64,000 nucleotides of DNA from Cepaea nemoralis. Lineage: Eukaryota; Mollusca; Gastropoda; Stylommatophora; Helicidae. The position numbers were made by a program, and so were the translations under genes. Under the pieces are notes generated by a model. That model had not been told where the DNA came from. It worked only from the letters and a program-made list of their open reading frames with translations, and ran no database searches. The DNA lies in assembly GCA_014155875.1 (NCBI GenBank), contig JACEFZ010021375.1:1-64000 (forward strand), written 5' to 3'. The stretch's first letter is position 1; each line of letters begins with the position of its first letter. This document shows, in pieces, positions 1 through 9,999 of this stretch.

Positions 1-425
1 AAAAAAACAGGGGGTTGGGAGGGGGATTAAGGGAGAAAGAGATCCCTATGCTAACTTGGAGGAAAAATAGACAGAAGAAGAAACAAGAGGAAGATGAACA
101 AAAAACATCAAAACTTGTCTGGTTCAGTTATGTAATAAAAATTGTTCTCCTGGATACAGTTGATCCTAAGAGATGAAGTAGCAAACACAAGAAATTATGG
201 GCTGAAAACTTGAGCGAATGGAAAGGTTAAAATATAACCACATCTATATGCGCTGCTGAAGATAGGTAGAACTGAAGAATCTTGGTCATAAACAAAGTGC
301 CAGCATAATGACCCCAAATAGGTTTATGGGATAATAGGTATTAAAACACACATGTAGTACTGTTCAGACTTTCAATAACCAACTCATGACATAATCTCAG
401 CTCAGACAGCAGTGTATTTACTCAC

Positions 426-587
426 ATGTATAGAATCAGCAGTACTTTCCCTGTCCAAAGATGGGATCCAATCTGCCAGTGTTGTAGCAGTCCTGTAGGA
501 GCCACCATCTATAGAGAATGCACACAAGGCATCTATCTCAAGAGTCTGGGCTGTTCCTGGTCGAAGTGCTTCTTTAAATATGGATGC
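426..587 (-). CDS. Polycystin-like gene exon 19 (probable): cytoplasmic loop
   Basis: A 162-bp block (54 codons) bounded by acceptor ATTTTAAG and donor GTGAGT. It is open only in phase 0, the phase required after exon 18. It encodes ASIFKEALRPGTAQ, LCAFSIDGGSYRT and TLADWIPSLDRESTAD. No named domain is recognised. Its place after the third helix would make it part of the large cytoplasmic loop of polycystin-1 proteins. Splice sites and phase are good, but homology is not shown. Confidence 0.55.
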
Positions 588-631
588 CTTAAAATAAAAG
601 AGCAGGAAACTATGTCATATACATTTCAAGT

Positions 632-1313
632 GCTCCATCCATTCATCATGTGCCATGCTGGTAAGCGTGGGCGGTCATGTTCTGCCATCTCACTCGATCA
701 CCAGAGTCGTGGATCAGCTCCGTGTTTCTGTCTCGACCATGCCACAAGGCCAAGCCATCCAGGTACTTGCTTCTAGGTCTTCCCCTTGGTCTGATACCCT
801 TGATCTTACCAGTTGTCACCAAATTCTCATATCCATTTCTTCTCATAACATGCCCAAAAATTTTTGACTGTCTACGTCTAATTTCTCTAATCAATTTACG
901 ATCTTCATTTGTTTCTTGAAGGACTTGTTCATTGGTCTTTCTGGCTGTCCATGGTATTCTTTGCATTTTCCTCAGAAACCACATCTCTACAGCCATCAGA
1001 TGTTTTTCAGCCTGATTGCTCATTGTCCACGCTTCACATCCATATAAAAGTACAGGTTCAATGTAGCATCTCAACACTCTTTTTCTCGTTTCAATTGACA
1101 TCTTTTTATTGGTCAATATGTTTTTCATCTTGCTAAAGGCTACTTTTGCCATGGCGATTCTTGTTCTAATCTCTTCAAGGCATCTCCCATCAGATGTTAT
1201 TACTGTTCCGAGATAATTGTACCTGCTCACTTGTTGAAGAATATTCCCATTTACTTGTATATTACATTGTGGTATTTCGTCCTTACTAGTGACGACCATA
1301 ATCTGTGTCTTTT
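632..1313 (-). mobile_element. RTE-type LINE, 3' fragment
   Basis: A minus-strand reading frame (646-1299) gives the end of a non-LTR reverse transcriptase: KYLGTVITSDGR-like thumb, LLYGCEAWTMS, FGHVMRRN, RPRGRPR and a C-terminal HAYQHGT. The end lies beside GGATGGA-type tail repeats. It is near-identical in layout to the plus-strand copy at 7867-8680. The 5' part (endonuclease and catalytic RT) is absent, as usual for 5'-truncated LINEs. It lies in the intron between exons 18 and 19. Confidence 0.85.
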
Positions 1314-1369
1314 TTCAAGTGCTATCAAAATGATAAATGATAATAAAAATAATATATTCCATCACCACG

Positions 1370-1600
1370 ACCACCTGCACACACATGCACGCACGCACAC
1401 ATGCACGCACGCACGCATGCATGCACGTACACACACAGACGCACGCACACACACAAAATCACTCACCCACCCACGCACCACACAAACATGTATACATGCA
1501 CACAAATGCATGCTCGCTCGAAAGCATGCACACACACACCACACGCACACATGCACACACACACACACACACATACATATATACTTATATATATTCTAAA
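1370..1600. repeat. CA/GCAC-type microsatellite
   Basis: An imperfect array of CACACA, GCACGCAC and ATGCATGC units running into (TA)n-like sequence. Long open frames on both strands here are artefacts of the simple sequence. Confidence 0.95.
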
Positions 1601-1794
1601 GACCACGAGTATGTGTATTGTTATCAGTATAAATTTTACAAATAAAGTTATACTTTAGAATGGCCACAACTGGTTCAGTATTAATGTTACATGAAGCACA
1701 ATAAAACAGTCATTTTAATTTTAAAGTTTAAATAAACTTGTGTAAAAATGTCATACATTAGGTAAAAGCAACAAGACAAAAACAGCCATCTTAC

Positions 1795-2129
1795 CTTACA
1801 TCTGCTTTTCTTGAAAATAAGAGTCAATCCAACCCAGAAAGGCACCACAATCAGTGTGGATATCAAAGCTACAACAATTTCCTCCCAGCCAAGAGAGCTC
1901 CATGATAATGTTGCATTTACCTCTGCACGATTCTTGAATAAACCGTACCACATGGCATTGATTGCCATATATAAGTACACACATGTCAAACAACAGGTGG
2001 ACCGCTGTACACGTGTAAAGCGACTGTGATCAGGTTTGTTGGACACTGAGAACCATGAATGTACATCTGCCATCAAGGTATGAAAGATGTTCCTAAACTG
2101 ACAGTAGAACTGTTTTGTTTCATTTTCAT
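1795..2129 (-). CDS. Polycystin-like gene exon 18: second and third transmembrane helices
   Basis: A 335-bp exon, phase 1 in and phase 0 out, with acceptor ATTACAG and donor GTAAGA. It encodes HSWFSVSNKPDHSRFTRVQR, a helix with CCLTCVYLYMAINAMWYG, then LGWEEIVVALISTLIVVPFW leading into a second helix and a basic end (KKSRCK). 'W-F-S-V-x-x-(R/K)-P-x-x-S-R-F-T-R-x-Q-R' followed by 'N-A-M-W-Y-G' is the conserved polycystin-1 signature between PLAT and the second helix. Confidence 0.96.
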
Positions 2130-2236
2130 CTGTAATAATGAAAATATTTTTGTGAGGTTTCTAATAGACATCACTAGAATAAGCAAACAAAAACTGTGGT
2201 TCAATTTTTTTTAAAAGCTGGTATGGTTAAATCACA

Positions 2237-2310
2237 TAGTGTGCACACATGCATGCATGAATGCACACACTCAGCCCGTTCTCTCCCCCCCCCCCCCCCC
2301 CCCCACCCCC
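2237..2310. repeat. TGCA-rich patch and poly-C run
   Basis: A short GCATGCATG patch followed by 20 consecutive C (2285-2304) and CCCCC after one A. Simple sequence inside an intron; the run length is likely unreliable. Confidence 0.9.
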
Positions 2311-2489
2311 TTTCCTTCCCTATTTTCCCACACAACCACCGACAAACTTGACAAAACGTCACTGGAAAATAGAAGATCAAAGAGAAAACAAACACAAATA
2401 AAACAAAAAATACAAACAGTATTAACCATTACCAGATGTGTATCTTACACGATGAGCAAATCCTTTTCCTCCATTATTTTAAAATATTT

Positions 2490-2755
2490 GACTCAGTTCG
2501 TCATCATCATTCAGTGCAGTCTCTGCAGTGAAGATTGGTGGTAATGGATCTCCAGATATTTTCTGACCTGTCCTTCTACATTTTGCTAGACTATCCTTAA
2601 TCTTATCCTAATGTTGTCAGTCCAGTTATATCTGTAAGGCAACCAAATTCTTTTCCTTCTTGATGGTTTTCAGTGGATTATTATATTATTTGAGTGAACA
2701 AAGTACATAGTTTTTCTAATGTTTATTTCTTTCAGCAGCAGAACATTGTTATATT
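2490..2755 (-). mobile_element. Probable LINE 3' relic
   Basis: The minus strand around 2580-2660 gives a peptide of the type R-I-W-L-P-Y-R-Y-N-W-T-D-N-I, resembling the extreme C-terminal part of LINE reverse transcriptases. It is degraded and short. It could instead be part of a composite SINE. Confidence 0.3.
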
Positions 2756-2760
2756 AAATT

Positions 2761-3012
2761 AAATGTCCAGTCTCCATAGCTCAGGAGTTAAGGACTTTCT
2801 CCGTAATCCCGTATATCCACGTAGAATAATGCAGCTGCGTGAGATTCGGTAGCGGATCACGTCGCGTTGGTTACTTACGGGGGTATGTGAGCCAGTCGCT
2901 CAAAAAGCAATGGCAAACTACTGAGCGTAATCTTGCCAAGATATCAAAAACAGTGGTAAAATGCTGGTGTTGACAGCGACGTCCTGTAAATAGGATATGT
3001 AAAAAAAAATAT
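2761..3012 (+). repeat. Dispersed SINE-like repeat (family D)
   Basis: It starts with a tRNA-like stretch (CATAGCTCAGGAGTTAAGG) and ends in GTCCTGTAAATAGGATATG plus A-rich sequence. The core GCAATGGCAAACTACTGA recurs at 30760-30930, 34800-35045 and, inverted, 36886-37140, defining a family of roughly 250 bp. Copies elsewhere end in (AACT)n. Confidence 0.8.
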
Positions 3013-3158
3013 TGACATGGCTAATAGACGTGAACATTTCAGTGGCTTACAAAACATGTTTAGAGTTCAAAGTATAATGAGTAAAGTAATCTAAATACAT
3101 TATATGTAGTATTTAAATCTCCTATGCAACTTTTCTGACATCAAGTTCTGATTCTTAC

Positions 3159-3467
3159 CTGAAGCTTTCACTGTTTTCTGAATCACTCCATCCTTCATCT
3201 CCAGTGACAGCCAAGAGTTCACTAGAAAGGTAAACTGTGACTCTGTCTGCAAGTCCTTCACCAGAATGCGAGACAGATACCAGGAGGGAGATAAACCTGT
3301 GTTGTCATGCCAGACAAGAATCTTAGTAATCTCCCCTAAACTTGCACTGTTAGCAACTAGGAATGTATCACGGCAGTTTCGTTGGAATGCCCCTGGCTTG
3401 GTTAAATGCCTGGCACCTCCTTTGTTTGGCGATCCATAAAGCTGAATGCCCACATGAGCACTGGTTC
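3159..3467 (-). CDS. Polycystin-like gene exon 17: PLAT domain
   Basis: A 309-bp exon in phase 1/1, with acceptor TTAACAG and donor GTAAGA, encoding nearly the whole PLAT (LH2) beta-sandwich. Key motifs are VGIQLYGSPNKGGARHL, FQRNCRDTFLV, ILVWHDNTGLSPSWYLSRIL and FLVNSWLSLEMKDG. PLAT domains sit on the cytoplasmic side of the first helix of polycystin-1 proteins and bind lipids and calcium. All hallmark residues (W-H-D-N-x-G-x-x-P-S-W-Y-L) are present and the exon is uninterrupted. Confidence 0.97.
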
Positions 3468-3689
3468 CTGTTAATTTATATACAAAATCGATTAGTAATC
3501 ATTCACTAATAATAAATAACAATGAACCGTTCTCTGTGTTAATGATTATACAAAGGCAGATTGAGATTGTGCTATTGGGGTGTATTCGGCTTTCACATAT
3601 TCTAGGCCACAACATACAGAATATCCTGAAAATTGTCTGGCATCTATTTTTATGAAGCTGTGCCCACCCCAGAGATGCACTGGTCAGAA

Positions 3690-3775
3690 AAATAATCTGC
3701 TTCTGCTGGGGGTTTAACCTAGACTGCTGTCTTGGCAGGCAAGTGCACTAACCACTATGCTGCCATTGTTCCTTT
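3690..3775 (-). repeat. tRNA-like SINE head
   Basis: The minus strand reads GGCAGCATAGTGGTTAGTGC then CTTGCCTGCCAAGACAG and GGTTAAACCCCC. The A-box-like and B-box-like parts and the 'CTTGCCTGCCA' core suggest a tRNA-Gly-type SINE head. Stems are imperfect, so it is not a functional tRNA gene. Confidence 0.5.
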
Positions 3776-4271
3776 ATGATGATACAACTCATAATCTAAA
3801 TGTCATTTCTGAATAGTCCATATTGTGTGGACTGTTTTACAATTCTAACTTTCTCAAGCAGCGATTCTTGTATTTCAGTCCATAGCTCAGATTTATTTTC
3901 TGAACATGTATATTACTAACTTATTTATTAATTATCCATAATCGATATCATAGTAGACCCATGAAAGCTTTTGACATCAAATTGTAGGAACACTGACTGC
4001 TCCAGTAGCACACAGACTGTGAATGTGATCCTGCCTATTGTTGCCACAAAGTGCTGTCAAATTCCTATATCATTTAATCTTGGAGGAAAGGGTCACTGAT
4101 CATAATATATTGAGATGCTCTGTAAGGAATCATGAAAGGATGAAAGGAGATGACATTAATAAGAGGAAAAGAAAAGAACCTGTCTAAAGACTGTCTGGCC
4201 ATTGTCAGATATGAGTGAAGGATGCTACTATTATAAGTCATATTGGCTCACAAACCTCTGATAAGTGTATG

Positions 4272-4273
<2 letters not shown>

Positions 4274-4336
<63 letters not shown>
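4274..4336. repeat. (TA)n microsatellite
   Basis: About 30 uninterrupted TA units in an intron. Confidence 0.98.
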
Positions 4337-4340
<4 letters not shown>

Positions 4341-4409
4341 CTTTACACTGTCGCCAACTCTAAGAAGACATAGAACAACTTCAGCCATTATTAAATCTAC
4401 AGGCGTATG

Positions 4410-5031
4410 TGTTATATTCCTCCTCCTCCTCTCCCCTCCTCCACCTCCTACCCTCTTCCCCTCCCCCTCCTCCCTCTCCCTCCTCCATCCTCCTCTTCCC
4501 TCTTTCTCCTCCTCCTCCCTCTTCCTCCTCCCTCTTCCTCCTCCCTCTTCCTCCTCCTGCCTCCTCCCTCCTCCTAATCACTCCTCTTCCTTCCTCCTCC
4601 CTTCTCCTCCTCCCTCCTCCTCCTTCTCCTCCCTCCTCCTCATCCCTTCTTCTCCTCCCTCCTCATCCCTCCTCCTCCTCCCCCTCCCCCTCCTTCTCCT
4701 CTCTCTTCCTCCTCCCTCCTCCTCCCTCCTCCTCCTCCATCCTCCTCCTCCTCCATCTCCCTCCTCCTCCCTCTCCTCCTCCCCCTCCTCCTCCTGCGTT
4801 CTTCTCCTCCCTCTTCCTCCTCCCACCTCCTCCCTCATCCTCCTCCCTCCTCCTCCTCATCCCTACTACTCCTCCTCCTTCCTCCTCCCTCCTCTTCCCT
4901 CCTCCTCCTCTCTCCGCCTATCTCTTCCTCCCTCCTACTCCTCCCTCCTCCTCCACCTCCCTCTTCCTCCTCCCAGCTCCTACTCCTCCTTTTTCTTCTT
5001 CTTCTTCTGCTGCTGCTGCCGCTGCTCCATT
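4410..5031. repeat. 620-bp TCC-rich polypyrimidine tract
   Basis: Over 600 bases of almost pure pyrimidine on the plus strand, built from TCC/CTCC/TTCC units and ending in (TTC)n and (TGC)n. It is intronic between exons 16 and 17; the gene-sense strand is therefore purine-rich. It produces spurious serine/proline/leucine frames on plus and Arg/Glu/Gly frames on minus. Confidence 0.97.
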
Positions 5032-5135
5032 TACCCAAGTTAATTGTTGGGGAAGATGTAAAGATCTTTCAAGTGCTCTTTCTAATGCTTTTTGTAAGTT
5101 GGTCTTCGTTTATCTAAGGTTTTTCTAACTGCAAC

Positions 5136-5146
5136 CAATAAATGAT

Positions 5147-5192
<46 letters not shown>

Positions 5193-5407
5193 GTCGGGAA
5201 CAGGAACTTATATGACTACTTACATGAATTAAATTAGATGCTCCCCATCAGGGGCTGGGCGAAGCCGGGCCGGATCAGACAGACAGACAGATAGACAGAC
5301 AGACAGACAGATAGATAGTCGGGAACGGGAACGTGAGCTTATATGACTACTTATATGAATTAAATGAGATGCTCCACACCAGGAGCTGGGCGATGCCGGG
5401 CCGGGTC

Positions 5408-5446
<39 letters not shown>

Positions 5447-5568
5447 TAGTCGGTAACGGGAACGGGAACTTATATGACTACTTATATGAATTAAATGAGA
5501 TGCTCCCCACCAAGGACTGGGCGAAGCCGGGCCGGGTCAGCTAGTATATATATATATATATATATATA
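5136..5568. repeat. Three tandem ~125-bp units joined by GACA microsatellites
   Basis: The block GTCGGGAACGGGAACTTATA, then ATGACTACTTATATGAATTA, then a GC-rich end (CTGGGCGAAGCCGGGCCGGG) occurs three times. Each copy is preceded by a (GACA)n array. The last copy ends GTCAGCTAGTATATATAT. This looks like the 3' end of a mobile element multiplied together with its microsatellite. Confidence 0.9.
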
Positions 5569-5944
5569 CATCTGTTCTTTGCTTGTGCTGAATGTTCTCA
5601 TCAATGGTACCTTCAAAACCAGAGCATCAGCTTGCTCATTACCTTGAATTATTGCATTACAAGAGAACAGATCTACTGAAGGTCTTTAAAAATTGAGACT
5701 TTTATGTTAGTCAAGCATTCATGACATAGCCATCCATGAATTTATGAAGCATAGATTTTGAGTGATATCCCCTATGCATGGAGTGTTATCCCTTGTATAT
5801 GGAGTCTGAGACAACCAGAGAAAAGCTACAGTGACTGCATCTACCAGCATTCTCTTACATGACATAGTTGTCTTATTTGTTCTGTTCCACTCATCACTGA
5901 AATATAATAAGAGCCAAAACAATACATTACTGGCAGATAAACAC

Positions 5945-6140
5945 CTGCATTGTAGTGACGTCCTGTTACCAGAGTGACCTCATACAGAAAGTGTCCAACT
6001 TGGCCACATAGTGGAATCTTTGAGATACGTTTGAGGTCTAGACGATCCAGGTACCGGCATAAGATGACAATTAAAATGTAGCTCACGAAGATGATGGTGA
6101 CAGCAATAAATACTACTGGATTGGTTAACAGGTTCAGATT
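5945..6140 (-). CDS. Polycystin-like gene exon 16: first transmembrane helix and PLAT start
   Basis: A 196-bp exon, phase 0 in and phase 1 out, with acceptor CTCCTCAG and donor GTGTTT. It encodes NPVVFIAVTIIFVSYILIV, a clear transmembrane helix, followed by a basic stretch (CRYLDRLDLKR) and then YEVTLVTGRHYNAG. N-P-V-V-F at the helix start and 'Y-x-V-x-(V/L)-x-T-G-x-x-x-N-A-G' at the PLAT start are strongly conserved in polycystin-1-like proteins. Confidence 0.95.
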
Positions 6141-6734
6141 CTGAGGAGCATACAACATAATTAGACAACATTCAGTATTTAATTCAAATGCACAAACATT
6201 AAAAAACTGCAGTTGATCATAAGAAAATATCTGTTATAGTAATACATATAAATAAATAAAGCACCACATCAATAATTCATGACATGCATGTTTGAAATAT
6301 TTATTGATAATAAATATTGGTAAACATTTTATGCACACCTTACAGTTTAAAATAAAATATTTAAGTTATACGTTGTGTCCAGGAATAATCATTTATAACT
6401 GACATCATGTAAATCTCAACTAGCAGCAGAAAACATTCACATATTCAATAATATTTAAAGAAAAACAGACATTTGGTTAAACCTGTTTAACCTGTAACTA
6501 GTCCTCATAAATGTCTGCTTTGACACAGACAACAACAGTGGAACAAAGATAGGAAGAAGATGATGGGCTGAATTAGGATATAGTGAAGAAAGAACATGAG
6601 TCATACAATAAGCTGCACTTGCAATGATATGTATTAAGGAAACTCTTTCAGTTTCAAACAACATGTAATGTTTGACTGGCTCCTCTACTTGAATTCCAAC
6701 AATCAAGTATAGTGTTCTCTTGCTTTTTATATTT

Positions 6735-7175
6735 GGCCATAGAATACATAGAACCTGTATTTTTGTATGGATGTGATGCTTGGACAATGAACAGACAAGC
6801 TGAAAACCATCTAATGGCAGTGGAATTGTGGTTTCTGAGGAAAATACAAAGAATACCATAGACAGACAGAAAACCCAATGAGCAAGTCCTACAAGAAGCA
6901 GATTAAAACTGTTAACTGATTAGAGAAATTAGATGTAAACAATCATAATTTTTAGGACACGGAATGAGAAGAAATAAACTAGAGAAATTAGTGACAACTG
7001 GCTAGATTGTGGGGGAAAAAACAAGGCGAAGGTAGAAAAGTAAATACCTGGATGGATTGGCCATGTGGCATGGTAAAGACAAGAACACTGGGCTGATCCA
7101 TGACTCTGATGATCGTGTAAGATGGGGAAACATGACTGCCCATGCGTATCGGCATGGCACATGATGATGATACTA
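6735..7175 (+). mobile_element. RTE-type LINE 3' fragment, degraded
   Basis: It aligns base for base, with many changes, to 8245-8665: CATAGAACCTGTATTTTTGT, CTTGGACAATGAACAGACAA, and the end GCATGGCACATGATGATGAT. The reading frame is broken by several stops. This is the most decayed of the RTE 3' copies in the window. Confidence 0.85.
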
Positions 7176-7675
7176 TAGAAATCTGGCTTTCTCAGTGGCC
7201 AATTTAGTCTCTTTGACAGTAATTCACTTGTAATTTTCATAGTGGTTATATCCCCTCTTGGGCATCTACTGCAAAACCTGGGACAGAAAAATTCAATTTA
7301 TGTTATCTTCTCTTGCCCTACTGCTTTTGTCATGAAGCGTCGCAGAGAGGAGGTTCAATTTGTTGCAGTGAGCAAAAAGAACAATGGCATAATATGGTAT
7401 TTCTAAGCATGAAGTGTGTGGCTGAGTAAACTGAAGAAGATGCCTGACAGCAATAAAATTTAACGAGAACTAGTATACACAGTAACAAATGGTATGGTTA
7501 ATGAGAAAAGAAATAGAGAACAGAAGATACTGGAAAACATATTGGACAACTTTGCATCATGGCATGGAAAGATGTGAGTACATGAACTAACTAGTCAGAA
7601 AGGCATTTGCTGTGGAAGAATAATACTTTGAAACAAATGCATGAGCAGACAAATAATAATTAAAGTAAAATAAGT

Positions 7676-7870
7676 AAGAAAAGGACCCTTTTATACACCT
7701 TAAGCCACATTGACTATATGGTGGTAGACTGATAATTTTATAGACCAATAATCACTCAGTGGGTGATGTGGTCAGTGTCACACCATCTAAAGTAAAATAA
7801 ATGATCTCTTTTCACACACGAGACATATTGAGTGTGTGGTGCTAGCCCCAGATTTTTACAGACCAATTGG
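7676..7870 (-). repeat. Two tandem partial SINE copies (family A)
   Basis: The unit AAAGGACCCTTTTATACACC ... GGGTGATGTGGTCAGTGTCA appears twice in a row. Family A occurs about nine times in this window. Full-length copies (58.4 and 59.2 kb) have a tRNA-like head and the internal AAATGGGTACCAGGAAATG. Confidence 0.8.
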
Positions 7871-8680
7871 CACCTGATTGGTCATGTGATCAACGTCACA
7901 CTGTCCCTCTCTACTCCTCGGAAAATTTTCTGTTAGCCATCTTAGTAGATGCGGTTGTTACACACAGTGAACAACAAGGGTTAGAATTAAATTGTAAAAA
8001 GACACAGATTATGGTCGTCACTAGGAAGAACGAAATACCACAGTGTAATATACAAGTAAATGGGAATATTCTTCAACAAGTGAATAGGTACAATTACCTC
8101 GGAACAGTAATAACATCTGATGGGAGATGCCTTGAAGAGATTAGAACAAGGATCGCCATGGCAAAAGTAGCCTTTAGCAAGATGAAAAACATACTGACCA
8201 ATAACAAGATGTCAATTGAAACGAGAAAAAGAGTGTTGAGATACTACATAGAACCTGTACTTTTATATGGATGTGAAGCTTGGACAATGAGCAGCCAGGC
8301 TGAAAAACATCTGATGGCGGTAGAAATGTGGTTTCTGAGGAAAATGCAAAGAATACCATGGACAGCCAGAAAGACCAATGAACAAGTCCTTCAAGAAACA
8401 AATGAAGATCGTAAACTGATAAGAGACATTAGACGTAGACAGTCACAATTTTTTGGGCATGTTATGAGAAGAAATGATTTGGAGAATTTGGTGACAACTG
8501 GTAAGATCGAGGGGAACAGACCAAGGGGAAGACCTAGAAACAAGTATCTGGATGGCTTGGCCTTGTGGCATGGTCGAGACAGAAACATGCAACTGATCCA
8601 CGACTCTGTTGATCGAGTGAGATGGCAGAACATGACCGCCCACGCTTACCGGCATGGCACATGATGGATGGATGATCTTA
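7867..8680 (+). mobile_element. RTE-type LINE 3' end, best-preserved copy
   Basis: An open frame (to 8662) encodes the end of the reverse transcriptase: the thumb (LELNCKKTQIMVVTR, YNYLGTVITSDGR), LLYGCEAWTMS, MWFLRKMQRIPWTARKT, FGHVMRRN, RPRGRPRNKYL and the terminal HAYRHGT. It is followed by a (ATGG)n tail, typical of RTE elements. The endonuclease and catalytic palm are missing, so it cannot move by itself. Confidence 0.9.
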
Positions 8681-8894
8681 GGCTGGGTCAACCTGGAAGC
8701 CCAAGTGTATTAAAAAAATAGCCCTGCCTAAAAGAAAATTTGAATATTATAACTTTTTTTTTAAAGGAACAAAAAAAAAAACATACATATGCATGCATGC
8801 ATGCACACATGCACAATCTAAAAGAAACACAATAGGGGCAACAGTTAATAGCATGTTTACTTCATGGTTATAAAACTTAATGTGTTTATAGACA

Positions 8895-9165
8895 GAGGGC
8901 TTAGAGAAACTTAATGTCAGTGATAGACATAGAGTGCTCAGAGAAACTTAATGTCAGTGATAGACACAGTGATTTAGGAAAACTTAATGTCAGTGATAGA
9001 CACAGTGATTTAGGAAAACTTGTGATATCAGTATCAGTGATAGACATAGAGTGCTTAGAGAAACTTAATGTCAGTGATAAACATAGAATGTTCTAGAAAA
9101 ACTTAATACCAGTGATAGAAATAGAGAGCTTTAGACAAACTTAATCTCAGTGAAAGACATAGATT
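8895..9165. repeat. ~37-bp tandem repeat in intron
   Basis: Six to seven diverged units of AACTTAATGTCAGTGATAGA plus CATAGAGTGCTTAGAGA lie just upstream in coordinate of the GPS exon. The exon itself contains the related-looking ATGTCAGTGATAGATATAAT (9239-9258) on the plus strand. Confidence 0.9.
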
Positions 9166-9219
9166 TCTTTATAAACGTTTAAACAGTTATGGACATAAAG
9201 TACTGCAAACAATGTTTAC

Positions 9220-9467
9220 CTCAAGGTCAGAAAAATCAATGTCAGTGATAGATATAATCCCAGCTCCTCCAAATGATGTTAGATGGTTGCATCTGCAGGA
9301 TGTTACAGCAACTGTAGAATCTTCTTGTGCTTGGCATCCATTAGAAGCCCATGTTTGTGTGTCAGTGTTGAAAGTACTCACAACTGGAGAAGTACACTCC
9401 TACAGATAGCTCTACTTCATGAAGATCATTGTCATTTGTTGCCACAATATGCAACTTGTCAGATGAG
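9220..9467 (-). CDS. Polycystin-like gene exon 15: GPS autoproteolysis motif
   Basis: A 248-bp exon, phase 2 in and phase 0 out after one extra T near 9395 is discounted. The acceptor is CTCTCAG and the donor GTAAAC. The end contains the GPS signature: W-x-x-x-G-C, then TSCRCNHLTSFGG. The H-L-T triad at the cleavage site is intact, so cis-autoproteolysis is expected if the protein is made. The following residues (IDFSDLE) lead directly to the first transmembrane helix in the next exon. Confidence 0.95.
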
Positions 9468-9999
9468 CTGAGAGTGCTGTATTGTCAAATTAATGATTAA
9501 CTATAAGTACACACAAACACACTGCAAACTTTCTTACATCATGACTAACTAGCAAGCAAACAGCCTTCTACGTTTCCATCTGTATCTCTTTATGTAAATA
9601 TAACTGAGGACTGATCGTTTTAAAAACACATATATACACACAGATAAACACTCTTAATCTCTCTTTCTCTCACTCAGCTCTGTATATTCTATATTAATAC
9701 AATAATTACAATTACTTTTTACATCACATTTTAAGTTGCTCGTATGTTTATATTGTATGGGTAACATTTTATTTTACAAAACAATCTTAATAATCAAAAC
9801 AATGTTTTCTCGTAGTGAATTTGAATAACGAAGACACAAACCATAGATTGTACGATTTATTGCCTGGCATATTTCGCTGCATCTCGTCAGGTACATACTG
9901 CAGAAGTCACACAACGTAGAGTAAAATAATTAGATACATCGTTTAAGCTGAAATATACACATGTTCGCACAGTAATATCATTTGTTTACCATGGTAATT

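Larger units (their letters stand above)
2130..3158. other. Intron 17 (exon 17 to 18) content
   Basis: Holds the TGCA/poly-C patch, a LINE relic and one family D SINE; the rest is AT-rich without recognisable features. Confidence 0.6.

Noticed and set aside
4243..5128. Proline/serine/leucine-rich proteins on plus and Arg/Glu/Gly-rich on minus
   Set aside because: Artefact of a TCC microsatellite-like tract; no start context, splice sites or composition of a real gene.
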